From contig NZ_BJCF01000019.1 in assembly GCF_005402965.1 (NCBI RefSeq), positions 1 to 64,000 of the forward strand: a DNA stretch of 64,000 nucleotides. Reading direction: 5' to 3'. A program made the position numbers and the translations under genes. Source of the stretch: Dolichospermum planctonicum. Lineage in GTDB: Bacteria; Cyanobacteriota; Cyanobacteriia; Cyanobacteriales; Nostocaceae. The notes beneath the pieces were generated by a model. The model did not search any database and was not told the origin of the DNA. It saw only the letters and a list, made by a program, of their open reading frames with translations. Positions 48,892-59,815 of the stretch are shown here, piece by piece (position 1 is the first letter of the stretch; each line of letters begins with the position of its first letter).

Positions 48892-50577
48892 TTAATATAC
48901 TGGTATAGTAAAAGTCACAGTTGATCCAAATCCTTCACCAAGACTATAAAAATGTACCTCACCACCCATGGCTTGTATTAGTCTTTGGGATATAACCAGT
49001 CCCAAACCTGTACCACCATATTGACGAGTCCGAGAACCATCAACCTGAGAGAATAATTGAAATAGTTTATCTTGGTTGTCTGGAGAAACCCCAATACCTG
49101 TGTCAGTAACAGTAACTTTGACTGTTGCGGGGTGTTTGTGTGGTATTAAATCTGCACTGACAGTGATACCACCTTGATGAGTAAATTTAATGGCATTACC
49201 CACCAAATTCAGCATTACCTGTAATAATCTTTGATAGTTACCTTGGACAAGGATTTTATCAGAGATTGTCAGTATTTCCATCTGGAAACTGAGATTTTTG
49301 ATTTCAGCTTGAGGACGGGTAAGATGTTCAATATGCTGAAATAAATCCTTGAGGTTAACTGGTGAAAAGTCTAACTCTATTTTGCTTGTTTCGATGTTGG
49401 CGGCATCTAAAATGTTATTCAGGATGTTTAAAAGGTGTAAAGACAATTGATGGGCTTCTGTGATAAATTCATTTTGTTCTTCTGGGTGATCCGTCATTCC
49501 TGCCAAAATTAGCTGTAAAAAGCCAATTATGCCGTTAAGGGGGGTGCGAATTTCGTGGGAGATATTGGATAGAAATTCACTTTTTAAACGTTCGGCTGCT
49601 TCAGCTTTTTGCTGATATTTTTCTACTACTTTATATAAATTAGCATGAGCGATCGCTGTTCCTATTTGTTCTGCTACTTCTTTAGCTAATTCTAATTCTG
49701 CTTGTTGCAATTGGTAGCATTCATGAGCAAAACTGAGAACAAGTAAACTATTAGCTTGACTTTGATAATAAGTAGCAACAGCCATAACTTTGTACTGTTG
49801 AGACTGATGATCATCTGCAATTACCATGACCACAGGCTTTAAGGTAGCTAAGGCCTGAGCAAAAGCTGGTTCAGAAGATATGTCTATTTCCGAACCAAGT
49901 ATAGAAGTTTCTTCCGGCTGAAGATATTCAGCAATTACCTGTACTTTTTTACTAGTGGGTTCACAAGGACAAATAATACAGTGTTTTAGCTTGAGTGTTT
50001 TTCCTAAACTATCAACTGTTTTTTGCCAAATAACATCTAAATCTAGGATTTGGCGGATATTTTTGCTGATTTTAGTTAATAACTTTTGGTGTCGCTGCGA
50101 TCGCAAAAACGACTCAATTAATGTCAGTGTTTTTACTGACTGGTTGACTGGATGAGGGTTAATTTTTGATGGTAACAATCTACCCATCACCAAAACTGTA
50201 GTTATCGGTTGACCAAATTGGGGTAAAATGGGGGTAATTGTCAATTCCAACTCGAATAATTCAATATTGCATTTAAACCAACATTTCACCCTTTCTGGTA
50301 CAGAACTGCTTAAAATCCGGTGTAAATGTTCTAGATAAACAACTTTATCTACCGGAGCAAAGCTATCATTCTCATTCAGGAAGTCAACTATTCTCTCAGT
50401 ATCACAACCTAAATATGCGCTGTGATCCCAATGAAAATGTAGATAACGACCAGAACTATCTTGTGTGTACACCAACTCCGCTCCCAGAGTTGGGAATAAA
50501 CCATCTGTACTCAGAGGTGTAAATTCCAGATTTGGCGGAATTAAGTTCAGAAATTGGGTATTGGCAATAATAGTCAT
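48892..50577 (-). CDS. GAF-domain sensor histidine kinase
   Basis: 561 residues. The N-terminal part (1-about 140) may be PAS-like. A GAF domain follows (about 160-315), then the H-box with His341 in NISHEIRTPLNG, and the ATPase domain with NLVGNAIKF (N-box), VTDTGIGVSPD (G1) and GGTGLGLVIS (G2). No receiver and no neighbouring response regulator. No membrane helix, so it senses an internal signal. Confidence 0.88.
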   Translation of the reverse strand: MTIIANTQFLNLIPPNLEFTPLSTDGLFPTLGAELVYTQDSSGRYLHFHWDHSAYLGCDTERIVDFLNENDSFAPVDKVVYLEHLHRILSSSVPERVKCWFKCNIELFELELTITPILPQFGQPITTVLVMGRLLPSKINPHPVNQSVKTLTLIESFLRSQRHQKLLTKISKNIRQILDLDVIWQKTVDSLGKTLKLKHCIICPCEPTSKKVQVIAEYLQPEETSILGSEIDISSEPAFAQALATLKPVVMVIADDHQSQQYKVMAVATYYQSQANSLLVLSFAHECYQLQQAELELAKEVAEQIGTAIAHANLYKVVEKYQQKAEAAERLKSEFLSNISHEIRTPLNGIIGFLQLILAGMTDHPEEQNEFITEAHQLSLHLLNILNNILDAANIETSKIELDFSPVNLKDLFQHIEHLTRPQAEIKNLSFQMEILTISDKILVQGNYQRLLQVMLNLVGNAIKFTHQGGITVSADLIPHKHPATVKVTVTDTGIGVSPDNQDKLFQLFSQVDGSRTRQYGGTGLGLVISQRLIQAMGGEVHFYSLGEGFGSTVTFTIPVY

Positions 50578-50735
50578 TAACCGAGTTGGATAGACAAGGG
50601 GCTACAAACTGCTTTCCATTGTGCTGATACTACAGCTACTTGTATTTTCCCATAAACTTTGACATTTTCTACGTTTTTGAATGGTGGATTTTTGAGTTTT
50701 CTGACATTCAATGCGTTAAATTTGACCCAGTAGTT

Positions 50736-50972
50736 CTAATCATTCCATTCACCGCGAGGGGGAATAGGTGTGCGGACGGGGGTACGTGTTAACTCATCAT
50801 CTCTGTTAAAATCTCCTCGTAGCCATTGACGGATAGCTACCTCAATCACTTTACTGGGATCATTGGTGAGATGTTGAATTTGTTCTATTAATTCAGAATC
50901 TAAATGGAGCGCGATTTCTTTTTTGTCAGCGCGTCCGGTATCTGTATTTCTAGGCTGTTCTTGCATATTCAT
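50736..50972 (-). CDS. Small ribbon-helix-helix-like protein
   Basis: 78 residues. The middle part (EIALHLDSELIEQIQHLTND, then VIEVAIRQWLRG) fits a CopG-type ribbon-helix-helix DNA-binding fold. The C-terminus is Pro/Arg-rich (RTPVRTPIPPRGEWND). It may be a regulator or an orphan antitoxin. Single gene. Confidence 0.65.
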   Translation of the reverse strand: MNMQEQPRNTDTGRADKKEIALHLDSELIEQIQHLTNDPSKVIEVAIRQWLRGDFNRDDELTRTPVRTPIPPRGEWND

Positions 50973-51296
50973 GGGCTTAAATACTGTGAATTTTTTTTCT
51001 CGAAACCGTGATCAATCAGTTATGATATTTATAATCTGTGCCTATTTAATTGTAGGCTGCCAAGTCAGCATCACTAGGAGCTATAAATAGATTTAACATA
51101 ATAACGTAAGTTGCTAGTTAGGCGCGGTGTCAGAATTAAGATGTCGAAAATTAAGGATTAAACAGCCTGAAAACAGGGATTTTATCACCAATTACCCATT
51201 ACCTATTACCAGTCTCGACTAGATAACTAGCAACTTGAGTTAAAATACATGAAGTAAATAGTTTCACTTTGGTTTGCTTGAGGGCAAAAATGGTAT
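50973..51296. repeat. Intergenic region with 129-bp inverted-repeat element
   Basis: Perfect 13-bp inverted repeats AAGTTGCTAGTTA (51108-51120) and TAACTAGCAACTT (51224-51236) frame a 129-bp element that includes TTACCCATTACCTATTACC repeats. It ends about 60 bases before the lepA start. No gene. Confidence 0.65.
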
Positions 51297-53108
51297 ATGA
51301 CTGACGTTCCCGCAGATCGCATTCGCAATTTTTGTATTATTGCTCACATTGACCACGGGAAATCAACTCTCGCTGATCGTTTACTACAGGCCACTGGTAC
51401 TGTAGAAGATAGACAGATGAAGGAGCAGTTTCTGGATAACATGGATTTGGAACGGGAGCGCGGCATTACAATTAAGCTGCAAGCGGCCCGGATGAATTAT
51501 ACTGCTAAGGATGGTCAGCAGTATGTTCTCAATTTAATTGATACCCCTGGTCACGTGGACTTTTCCTATGAAGTGTCCCGTTCTCTTGTTGCTTGTGAAG
51601 GGGCATTACTGGTTGTGGATGCGTCCCAAGGTGTAGAAGCACAAACCTTAGCCAATGTCTATTTAGCCCTAGAGAGTAATCTAGAAATTATCCCGGTTTT
51701 AAATAAAATTGATTTACCAGGGGCTGAACCAGAGCGAGTAATTGGGGAAATTGAAGAAATTATTGGTTTAGACTGTAGTGGGGCAATTTTAGCTTCTGCT
51801 AAGGAGGGAATTGGTATTCCTGAGATATTAGAAGCTATTGTCGAACGAGTTCCCCCACCAGCTAATACTATCAATGAAAGTCTCCGAGCCTTGATTTTTG
51901 ATAGTTACTACGATAGCTACAGGGGTGTAATTGTTTACTTCCGGGTTATGGATGGAACTGTGAAAAAAGGCGATCGCATTTACTTAATGGCATCAGGTAA
52001 AGAATATGTCATTGATGAGTTAGGTATTCTGGCACCGACTCAAAAGCAAGTAGAAGAGCTTCACGCTGGAGAAGTGGGGTATTTAGGCGCGGCTATTAAA
52101 GCAGTAGCTGATGCTAGAGTAGGAGATACTATTACTCTATGTAAGAACAAAGCGGCAGAGGCTCTACCCGGTTATGCAGAAGCTAACCCGATGGTATTTT
52201 GTGGTATGTTTCCCATAGACGCAGATCAGTTTGAAGACCTACGGGAAGCTTTAGAAAAACTAGAACTCAATGATGCTGCGTTACAGTATGAACCAGAAAC
52301 CTCTAGCGCCATGGGTTTTGGTTTCCGGTGCGGGTTTTTGGGATTACTACACATGGAAATTGTCCAGGAACGCCTAGAACGGGAGTATAATCTAGATTTA
52401 ATCATTACCGCGCCTTCAGTGGTGTACAAAGTCGTCACCAATAAAGGTGAGGAATTATACATTGATAATCCTAGTCGTTTACCCAGCCCCAATGAACGGG
52501 AGAGAATTGAAGAACCCTACGTCCAGGTAGAAATGATTACTCCAGAAATCTACGTCGGTTCTTTAATGGAGTTGTCACAGAACCGTCGGGGAATCTTCAA
52601 AGATATGAAATATCTTACCCAAGGACGGACTACACTTACCTATGAATTGCCCTTAGCGGAAGTTGTCACCGACTTTTTTGATCAAATGAAATCCCGTTCT
52701 CGCGGTTACGCCAGTATGGAATATCATTTGATTGGTTATCGGGAAAATCCCCTGGTAAAATTGGATATTATGATTAACGGTGATCCAGTAGATTCTTTAG
52801 CCATGATTGTCCACCGAGATAAAGCTTATAATGTCGGGAGAGCAATGGCGGAAAAATTGAAAGAACTCATTCCCCGTCATCAATTCAAGGTCCCCATTCA
52901 AGCATCCATTGGTGCTAAAGTCATTGCTAGTGAACATATCCCGGCTATGCGAAAAGATGTCCTCGCTAAATGCTATGGTGGCGACATCAGCCGGAAAAAG
53001 AAACTGTTACAAAAGCAAGCCAAAGGTAAAAAACGGATGAAGGCTGTCGGTACAGTTGATGTACCCCAGGAGGCTTTTATGGCTGTTTTAAAGCTGGATA
53101 AAACCTAA
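51297..53108 (+). CDS. lepA: Elongation factor 4 (LepA)
   Basis: Ribosome-associated GTPase that can back-translocate stalled ribosomes. 603 residues, full length. G1 is [10 protein letters not shown]3 DTPGHVDF and G4 NKIDLP. The C-terminal LepA-specific domain ends with [18 protein letters not shown]. Start at the ATG before [14 protein letters not shown]. Confidence 0.98.
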   Translation: MTDVPADRIRNFCIIAHIDHGKSTLADRLLQATGTVEDRQMKEQFLDNMDLERERGITIKLQAARMNYTAKDGQQYVLNLIDTPGHVDFSYEVSRSLVACEGALLVVDASQGVEAQTLANVYLALESNLEIIPVLNKIDLPGAEPERVIGEIEEIIGLDCSGAILASAKEGIGIPEILEAIVERVPPPANTINESLRALIFDSYYDSYRGVIVYFRVMDGTVKKGDRIYLMASGKEYVIDELGILAPTQKQVEELHAGEVGYLGAAIKAVADARVGDTITLCKNKAAEALPGYAEANPMVFCGMFPIDADQFEDLREALEKLELNDAALQYEPETSSAMGFGFRCGFLGLLHMEIVQERLEREYNLDLIITAPSVVYKVVTNKGEELYIDNPSRLPSPNERERIEEPYVQVEMITPEIYVGSLMELSQNRRGIFKDMKYLTQGRTTLTYELPLAEVVTDFFDQMKSRSRGYASMEYHLIGYRENPLVKLDIMINGDPVDSLAMIVHRDKAYNVGRAMAEKLKELIPRHQFKVPIQASIGAKVIASEHIPAMRKDVLAKCYGGDISRKKKLLQKQAKGKKRMKAVGTVDVPQEAFMAVLKLDKT

Positions 53109-53216
53109 ATTCCAGATTTTTATTTTTGGACTATTTATGCCATCTCGCTTGTAAGAGTGAATACAGGCGAGTTGCTCCTGAAAAGGGTTAAGCGACAACC
53201 GACACAAAAAAGTAGT

Positions 53217-53243
53217 AGGGTGGGTTAGCGCAGCGTGACCCGC
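53217..53243. repeat. Dispersed palindrome GGGTGGGTTAGCGCAGCG
   Basis: GGGTGGGTTAGCGCAGCGTG followed by ACCCGCC forms an imperfect hairpin. It is a repeat seen widely in filamentous cyanobacteria, here between lepA and purA. Confidence 0.6.
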
Positions 53244-53355
53244 CATTATCCCCTAAATTATGGATAGTCCGGGGAAAAGCAAAAGTTTTTTAAATCCTTG
53301 ACAAAAGATAAAAAATCTGTTACAAGTGATAATTTGTGGAAACTTTACCCTTTAA

Positions 53356-54693
<1,338 letters not shown>

Positions 54694-54789
54694 TCAGTGG
54701 TCAGTGGTCAGTGGTCAGTAGTAAAATAACTGATAATTGACTACTAACATCTAACAACTAACATCTAACATCTAACATCTAAAAATAGT

Positions 54790-55089
54790 ATGGCTATTAC
54801 ACTCGAATCTAAAACCCGTCCAGAAGGTAGCAAACCCAGAGCTTTGCGCCGTTCTGGCTTAATTCCCGCTAATTTGTACGGTCACAACGGAACTGAATCA
54901 ATTTCTTTAGTTCTTGACGCTAAAGTTGTAGAACGTTTACTCAAGCAAGCTGCTCCTAATCAAACCGAAGTGGAATTAAGCATTCCTGAATTAGAATGGA
55001 CTGGTACAACTGTAATTCGTGAAGTTCAGATTCACCCAGCTAAAGGTACACCTTACCATTTAAGTTTTTTCGCTGGCACTAAAGGCTAG
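54790..55089 (+). CDS. rplY: 50S ribosomal protein L25 (short form)
   Basis: Binds 5S rRNA. 99 residues, the short form without the C-terminal CTC extension. Typical segments are [16 protein letters not shown] and [18 protein letters not shown]. Tandem repeats GTCAGTG and CATCTAA fill the gap to purA. A strong terminator follows. Confidence 0.93.
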   Translation: MAITLESKTRPEGSKPRALRRSGLIPANLYGHNGTESISLVLDAKVVERLLKQAAPNQTEVELSIPELEWTGTTVIREVQIHPAKGTPYHLSFFAGTKG

Positions 55090-55114
55090 AATTTAGGTAA
55101 TAATAACTAAGAAG

Positions 55115-55138
55115 ACCAGGGTTAAACCTGGTTTTTTT
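55115..55138 (+). terminator. rplY terminator
   Basis: ACCAGG (55115-55120) and CCTGGT (55127-55132) with a 6-base loop, then seven T residues. It lies 26 bases after the rplY stop. Confidence 0.9.
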
Positions 55139-55190
55139 GTGAAAAAGACTATCAAAATCCCTCTGACTACTGACCACTGACAACAAACCA

Positions 55191-56729
55191 ATGACAGAAA
55201 CAAATCTTCCCGCTTTAATTGAACAAATGTTACAACCTGGATTTTATCCTCATGGTGTAACCGAACCAATTCAACTAATTCAAACCCATATTTCTTATGT
55301 CCTCTTAACTGGAGATTATGCTTATAAGCTGAAAAAACCAGCTAATTTCGGTTTTTTAGACTTTTCCACTTTAGAAAAAAGAAAACATTTTTGTGAGGAG
55401 GAGTTGCGCTTAAATCAACGCGGTGCTGGTGAATTATATTTAGAAGTGATACCTTTAACTTGCGTGGGTGAAGAATACCATTTAGGTAGTACAGGAGAAG
55501 CTGTAGAATATGCTATTAAGATGCGTCAATTTCCCCAAGAATCCCTATTTAGTGAACTTTTCGCTGCTGGGAACTTACAGGAAAGCAACTTAGAAGAATT
55601 AGGACGGGTTGTGGCTCAATACCATGCTCAAGCACACACTAATGACTACATTCGCAGTTTTGGGGAAGTCTCACAAGTGCGTTTGGCTATTGATGAAAAT
55701 TATCAGCAAGCTGAAAAATATATTGGTGGACCTCAGACACAAGCGCAGTTTGAGGAAACAAAACAATATACGGATAATTTCTTTGTCCAAAATCCAGAAT
55801 TATTTAAAAGCCGAATTGACAATAATTATATTTGCGAAGGTCACGGGGATTTACATCTGCGAAATATTGCTCTCTGGCATGATAAAATCATGTTGTTTGA
55901 CTGTATAGAATTTAACGAGCCTTTTCGCTTCGTTGATGTTATGTATGATGTAGCTTTTACCGTCATGGATATTGAGGCCAGAGGACGTAAGGATTTAGGA
56001 AATGCCTTTTTAAATGCTTATGTAGAGCAAACTGGAGACTGGGAAGGTTTACAGGTCTTACCTTTATATTTAAGCCGTCAGGCTTATGTGCGGGCTAAGG
56101 TAAATTCATTTTTGTTAGATGATCCTAGTGTACCTGATACAGTGAAGGAAGAAGCGGCAAAAACTGCATCTGCATATTATCATCAAGCTTGGGAATATAC
56201 TAAACCGCAACGGGGAAAACTGATTTTGATGTCCGGGTTGTCCGGTGCTGGAAAAAGTACCACAGCTAAGTATTTAGCCCGAAAACTCAATGCAGTTCAT
56301 CTCCGTTCTGATGCTGTGCGTAAGCATTTGGCGGGAATTTCTTTGTTAGAAAGAGGTGGGGATGAAATTTATACACCAGAAATGACACAAAAAACCTATA
56401 GCCGATTGTTAGCACTGGGAATTATACTAGCTAATCAAGGCTGGTCTGTAATTTTAGATGCTAAATATGATCGTCAGGATTTACGGGAAGAAGCTATTTT
56501 TCAAGCTACAGAGCATCAACTACCTCTATATATCATCAATTGCACCGCACCAGTAGAAGTTCTAACACAAAGGCTGCTGAACCGCACTGGTGATATTGCT
56601 GATGCTACTGCTGATTTATTAACATCCCAAATTAACCAATCTCAACCATTTACAGATCAAGAACAATCTTATCTAACGGTTGTAGATACAACTCTACCAT
56701 TAGAAGCGCAATTATCAGGATTGATTTAA
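55191..56729 (+). CDS. Bifunctional APH-like kinase / AAA ATPase
   Basis: 512 residues with two domains. Residues 1-about 330 resemble an aminoglycoside phosphotransferase fold, with the catalytic loop GHGDLHLRNI and FDCIEFNEPF. Residues about 340-512 are a P-loop kinase domain with Walker A GLSGAGKST (349-357), like gluconate or chloramphenicol phosphotransferase-type kinases. The fusion is common in bacteria, with no settled substrate. Single gene. Confidence 0.85.
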   Translation: MTETNLPALIEQMLQPGFYPHGVTEPIQLIQTHISYVLLTGDYAYKLKKPANFGFLDFSTLEKRKHFCEEELRLNQRGAGELYLEVIPLTCVGEEYHLGSTGEAVEYAIKMRQFPQESLFSELFAAGNLQESNLEELGRVVAQYHAQAHTNDYIRSFGEVSQVRLAIDENYQQAEKYIGGPQTQAQFEETKQYTDNFFVQNPELFKSRIDNNYICEGHGDLHLRNIALWHDKIMLFDCIEFNEPFRFVDVMYDVAFTVMDIEARGRKDLGNAFLNAYVEQTGDWEGLQVLPLYLSRQAYVRAKVNSFLLDDPSVPDTVKEEAAKTASAYYHQAWEYTKPQRGKLILMSGLSGAGKSTTAKYLARKLNAVHLRSDAVRKHLAGISLLERGGDEIYTPEMTQKTYSRLLALGIILANQGWSVILDAKYDRQDLREEAIFQATEHQLPLYIINCTAPVEVLTQRLLNRTGDIADATADLLTSQINQSQPFTDQEQSYLTVVDTTLPLEAQLSGLI

Positions 56730-56882
56730 TTTTTGTCTAGATTAAAAGGGCGGTTTTTAACCGCGTCTACACAAGTAAAACCCACTTATCCCATTCTTTG
56801 TACCCATACAGGGTATGGGTACGATATACATGAGATAACGAGATATAATTATTCTTTCTCCTGACTCCTGACTCTTAATTTT

Positions 56883-57392
56883 ATGGCACCAAAAAATAAT
56901 TTTCTCGGCGATATTTTCTCATCTTCACCTAACTTCCTGTCTCAATTACTATTCGGGTTGTTTTTATTCATTGTCTCCAGAATTGCCGGTGCTTCAGTAC
57001 CTCTGTGCTTATTTATAGGTATCATGGGTGGTGTCACCTTGGGGTGGATTACTTTTGCAAATGAGAATAACCCCCAGGCTACTACTGTAGCCTCTAATGA
57101 TGGTATTGATGCTGGTTTGAAATATTGGTTAGTTTTCATGCTGGGTTGTCTTTTCTTGGGTTATTCAGCACCCATGAGTATTTTGTTCGGCGGTATTGCT
57201 GGTGTTGGTGGTGGCTGGATAATTGCTTGGTGGCGCAGTCAGGAAGCGTTACAAACTCAATTATCTGAGGAAATTGTGGAAGAAGACACAGAACAGCCTA
57301 GTGATAGAGCCGCTAAAAGACGCAAGAAAAAACCTATTCGGCGTTTCCGTCGGGAGTCTGCAACTTTCAATTTTCGGTTTTGGGAAAAGTAA
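56883..57392 (+). CDS. Membrane protein of unknown function
   Basis: 169 residues. Four hydrophobic helices (about 18-36, 38-58, 81-98 and 100-117), rich in Gly, are followed by an acidic stretch and a very basic tail (KRRKKKPIRRFRRES). I recognise no family. The Gly-rich helices recall small conserved cyanobacterial membrane proteins. Single gene. Confidence 0.7.
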   Translation: MAPKNNFLGDIFSSSPNFLSQLLFGLFLFIVSRIAGASVPLCLFIGIMGGVTLGWITFANENNPQATTVASNDGIDAGLKYWLVFMLGCLFLGYSAPMSILFGGIAGVGGGWIIAWWRSQEALQTQLSEEIVEEDTEQPSDRAAKRRKKKPIRRFRRESATFNFRFWEK

Positions 57393-57615
57393 TTAACGGT
57401 TATATATTGATTCGGAAAAAATCTGTTCTCAATTCTTTTGGTTTGTCATGGATGCGTAAATAACTCTTTTCCTGATATATTGAGGGGATATTTGTAATGC
57501 TATACCAGCATAGCAAATTTTGTTTTCCTGTTCGGGGAACAATTTTAGCCATTCAGGTTATGAGTATATATAATAGAAGGGTTGTCTTAAAATAAAACTC
57601 TAGGAGATATTTATT

Positions 57616-57852
57616 ATGTCCCGTCGTTGTGAACTAACTGGTAAAAAAGCCAATAATGCTTGTTCCGTCTCTCACTCTAACCGTCATACAAACCGCTTAC
57701 AGCACGTTAATCTCCAAAGTAAGCGGATTTGGTGGGCAGGTGGTAACCGTTGGGTAAAATTGAAACTCTCTACTAAAGCTATTAAAACCTTAGAAACTAA
57801 AGGTTTGGAAGCAATGGCTAAAGAAGCTGGTATCAACCTTAACCATTACTAA
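57616..57852 (+). CDS. rpmB: 50S ribosomal protein L28
   Basis: 78 residues, full length. Typical sequence [20 protein letters not shown], then [18 protein letters not shown] and the closing GINLNHY. AGGAG lies 9 bases before the ATG. Confidence 0.96.
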   Translation: MSRRCELTGKKANNACSVSHSNRHTNRLQHVNLQSKRIWWAGGNRWVKLKLSTKAIKTLETKGLEAMAKEAGINLNHY

Positions 57853-58188
57853 ATAGTAGGTAATAGGTAATAGGTAATAGGTAATAGGTAATGGAGATTT
57901 ATTTCTTGCCGTTATATAAAACCTACTCAAATCTACTTTGAGCTTCTTTTACTTCGTGCTTCCCCCTGTGTCTGCACTTACCCAGTTCACAGGCTAACAC
58001 TGCCTAACTGACAGTTTTTGACAAATTAATAGCTGCATTCCAATGCCTTTGGGATTTAAACTCACAGCTATCACATTTAAACACTCTTTCACTCAATGAG
58101 AGAGTTTCTTTTTTGCCCTACTTGTGATCAAGATAAAGATCAAGATAAAATTGTCATATTTTGATTCAAACCAATTACTATTAAAAAC
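57853..58188. other. Intergenic region: GTAATAG repeats and tnpB relic
   Basis: Tandem GGTAATA units (about 57858-57893) follow rpmB, then the degraded tnpB end on the minus strand (57923-58126). The last 60 bases are the upstream region of the next gene. No intact gene. Confidence 0.6.
57923..58126 (-). pseudogene. Second tnpB relic, 3' part
   Basis: Minus-strand frame with KKETLSLSERVFKCDSCEF, then KSQRHWNAAINLSKTVS, a TAG, AVLACELGKCRHRGKHEVKE and another TAG at 57923-57925. This is the second half of the TnpB zinc finger and the C-terminal end, with at least three in-frame stops. It ends with the same GGTTTTATATA sequence as the relic at 34142, so both derive from related elements. Confidence 0.7.
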
Positions 58189-59577
58189 ATGAACCGTAGT
58201 GAAACATTTAAGAGTAGATACCATGAGTCGCGGATCCAATACATGGCAACTGGAGAATCTCCGACTTGTTCAGTCATTTATTCTCAAGCACCTTACTGGA
58301 AAAAGTATAAGCTTATTTTTCCGTTTATAGTTGATAACTGGCAGCATTTTTATTACATTGACTTTCCTCCAATATTTGAAAATATAGAAGAAACTCACCC
58401 ATCCATTTTAATCGGGATAGCAATGGCAGAAATTTATCGCCTTTGTGAAATATGCACCCCTGAGACAGTCAAAGTAACTTGGTATAGCTGTCTTCAATGG
58501 GAATCAGATTGGTGGAATGAAGATATTTACTGGTATCTTCAGCAAAAGTTTTACCTGGAAAAATGGGATTGGGATAAAATGCCTCGAATAGAATTTTGTT
58601 TAAATTCTATAGAAAATTCTTGGTTTCCATCCGTCAAAGATACTTATCTTCTTGCCGTTAGTGGGGGTAAAGAAAGTACATTTGCATTTGAGTGGATGCA
58701 GCAATGTAATCTTCCTATGGAAGCATTTACTTTACACAATGCAGGAGGAATATTAGGCAACAACTGGCTACAAAAGTTTCCAGTATTTGATTACATTAAA
58801 ACTCAAAGTCACCTGTGGGAAATAGAAGCTCATCCACAGGAAGATCCAGCTACACATTTTGGTTATAAAGGCGTTCGTAACGATCCTACTATTACTAATG
58901 CTCTTTTCATTATGATGATCATTGCAGTACAGCAGGGACATCGCTTTCTGGTCTTAGCAAATGATAAAAGTTCTAATGAATCTAATACTACATATCAGGG
59001 GCGAGAAGTCAATCATCAAAGTGCCAAGGGAACAGCTTATATAGAACGTTTTAATAATTTTTTAGAGCAAAAAGGTTTGCCATTTAGGTATGTTAGTATC
59101 TGCGAAGAAAGTTACTCAATCGCTACAGTTAATCAACTATCTTTATGGAAAAAAACCATCCTGAATAGCCTTACCTCATGTAACGAGGCACAGTGGAATT
59201 CAGGAGACGTTCGATGGTGTTGTAACTGTCCAAAATGCGCTTTTTCTTATGCTTTAATCGAAGCCGTCACAGATTATTCTTTTGCCAAGCAGGTAGTGGG
59301 AGAGGACTTATTCAGTTTTACAAAACTAGAAGAAGTTTGGAGACGTTTATTCGACCCAAGTGCTGAGAAACCATTTGAGTGTGTTGGTGAAAAACGTGAA
59401 ACTTTAATGGCTTTAGCTAAATGCAAAAAACAACGTCTCAAAAATGGCGAACATTTAGGTGTTCTTGCTCAGATACCCAATATTGAATTTGATGAATCTC
59501 TACTAAAAATCTCTGCCCCTCAAAACATTCCTAAAGAACACCAAGATAAACTAAATTCAGTTTTGACAAATCAATAA
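58189..59577 (+). CDS. PP-loop ATP-pyrophosphatase-like protein, MurL-like
   Basis: 462 residues. The PP-loop is SGGKES (158-163). Downstream are LVLANDKSSNESNTTYQGRE, then VNHQSAKGT, and a Cys cluster CCNCPKC (344-350). From memory this set fits MurL, the enzyme that with ATP inverts the glutamate of UDP-MurNAc-Ala-Glu in peptidoglycan synthesis of some bacteria. Its usual partner MurD2 is not in the window, so a different substrate is possible. AT-rich, isolated between a tnpB relic and an exported enzyme, which hints at transfer. Confidence 0.6.
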   Translation: MNRSETFKSRYHESRIQYMATGESPTCSVIYSQAPYWKKYKLIFPFIVDNWQHFYYIDFPPIFENIEETHPSILIGIAMAEIYRLCEICTPETVKVTWYSCLQWESDWWNEDIYWYLQQKFYLEKWDWDKMPRIEFCLNSIENSWFPSVKDTYLLAVSGGKESTFAFEWMQQCNLPMEAFTLHNAGGILGNNWLQKFPVFDYIKTQSHLWEIEAHPQEDPATHFGYKGVRNDPTITNALFIMMIIAVQQGHRFLVLANDKSSNESNTTYQGREVNHQSAKGTAYIERFNNFLEQKGLPFRYVSICEESYSIATVNQLSLWKKTILNSLTSCNEAQWNSGDVRWCCNCPKCAFSYALIEAVTDYSFAKQVVGEDLFSFTKLEEVWRRLFDPSAEKPFECVGEKRETLMALAKCKKQRLKNGEHLGVLAQIPNIEFDESLLKISAPQNIPKEHQDKLNSVLTNQ

Positions 59578-59815
59578 TTAGGAGTTGCTGAATAAACCTA
59601 AAACCGTTATCTGAAAACAGTTAAAGATAAATAAGAAGTGAAAAAGATACAAGGAATAAAACCTGTAAGGATGAAAAACCATGCACTTACTGAACACTCA
59701 AAATCAATTTTTCTACAATCAAACTATTCAAAATACTGTACCCGTGGCGTAGCACCTCTCTATGACTTACGTCACGCTACGCTATCATAACTTTATGGCT
59801 AGGCCACGCAGGCTA
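59578..59815. other. Convergent intergenic region with repeat
   Basis: No gene. A repeat rich in GGCGTAGC and CACGCTACGC lies at about 59742-59815, made of inverted GTAGC/GCTAC pieces. A 23-codon frame from 59681 is too short to support. Confidence 0.4.

Noticed and set aside
59681-59752. 23-codon frame before the metallophosphoesterase gene
   Set aside because: Too short, Asn/Gln-rich, ends in a repeat, no conserved pattern.
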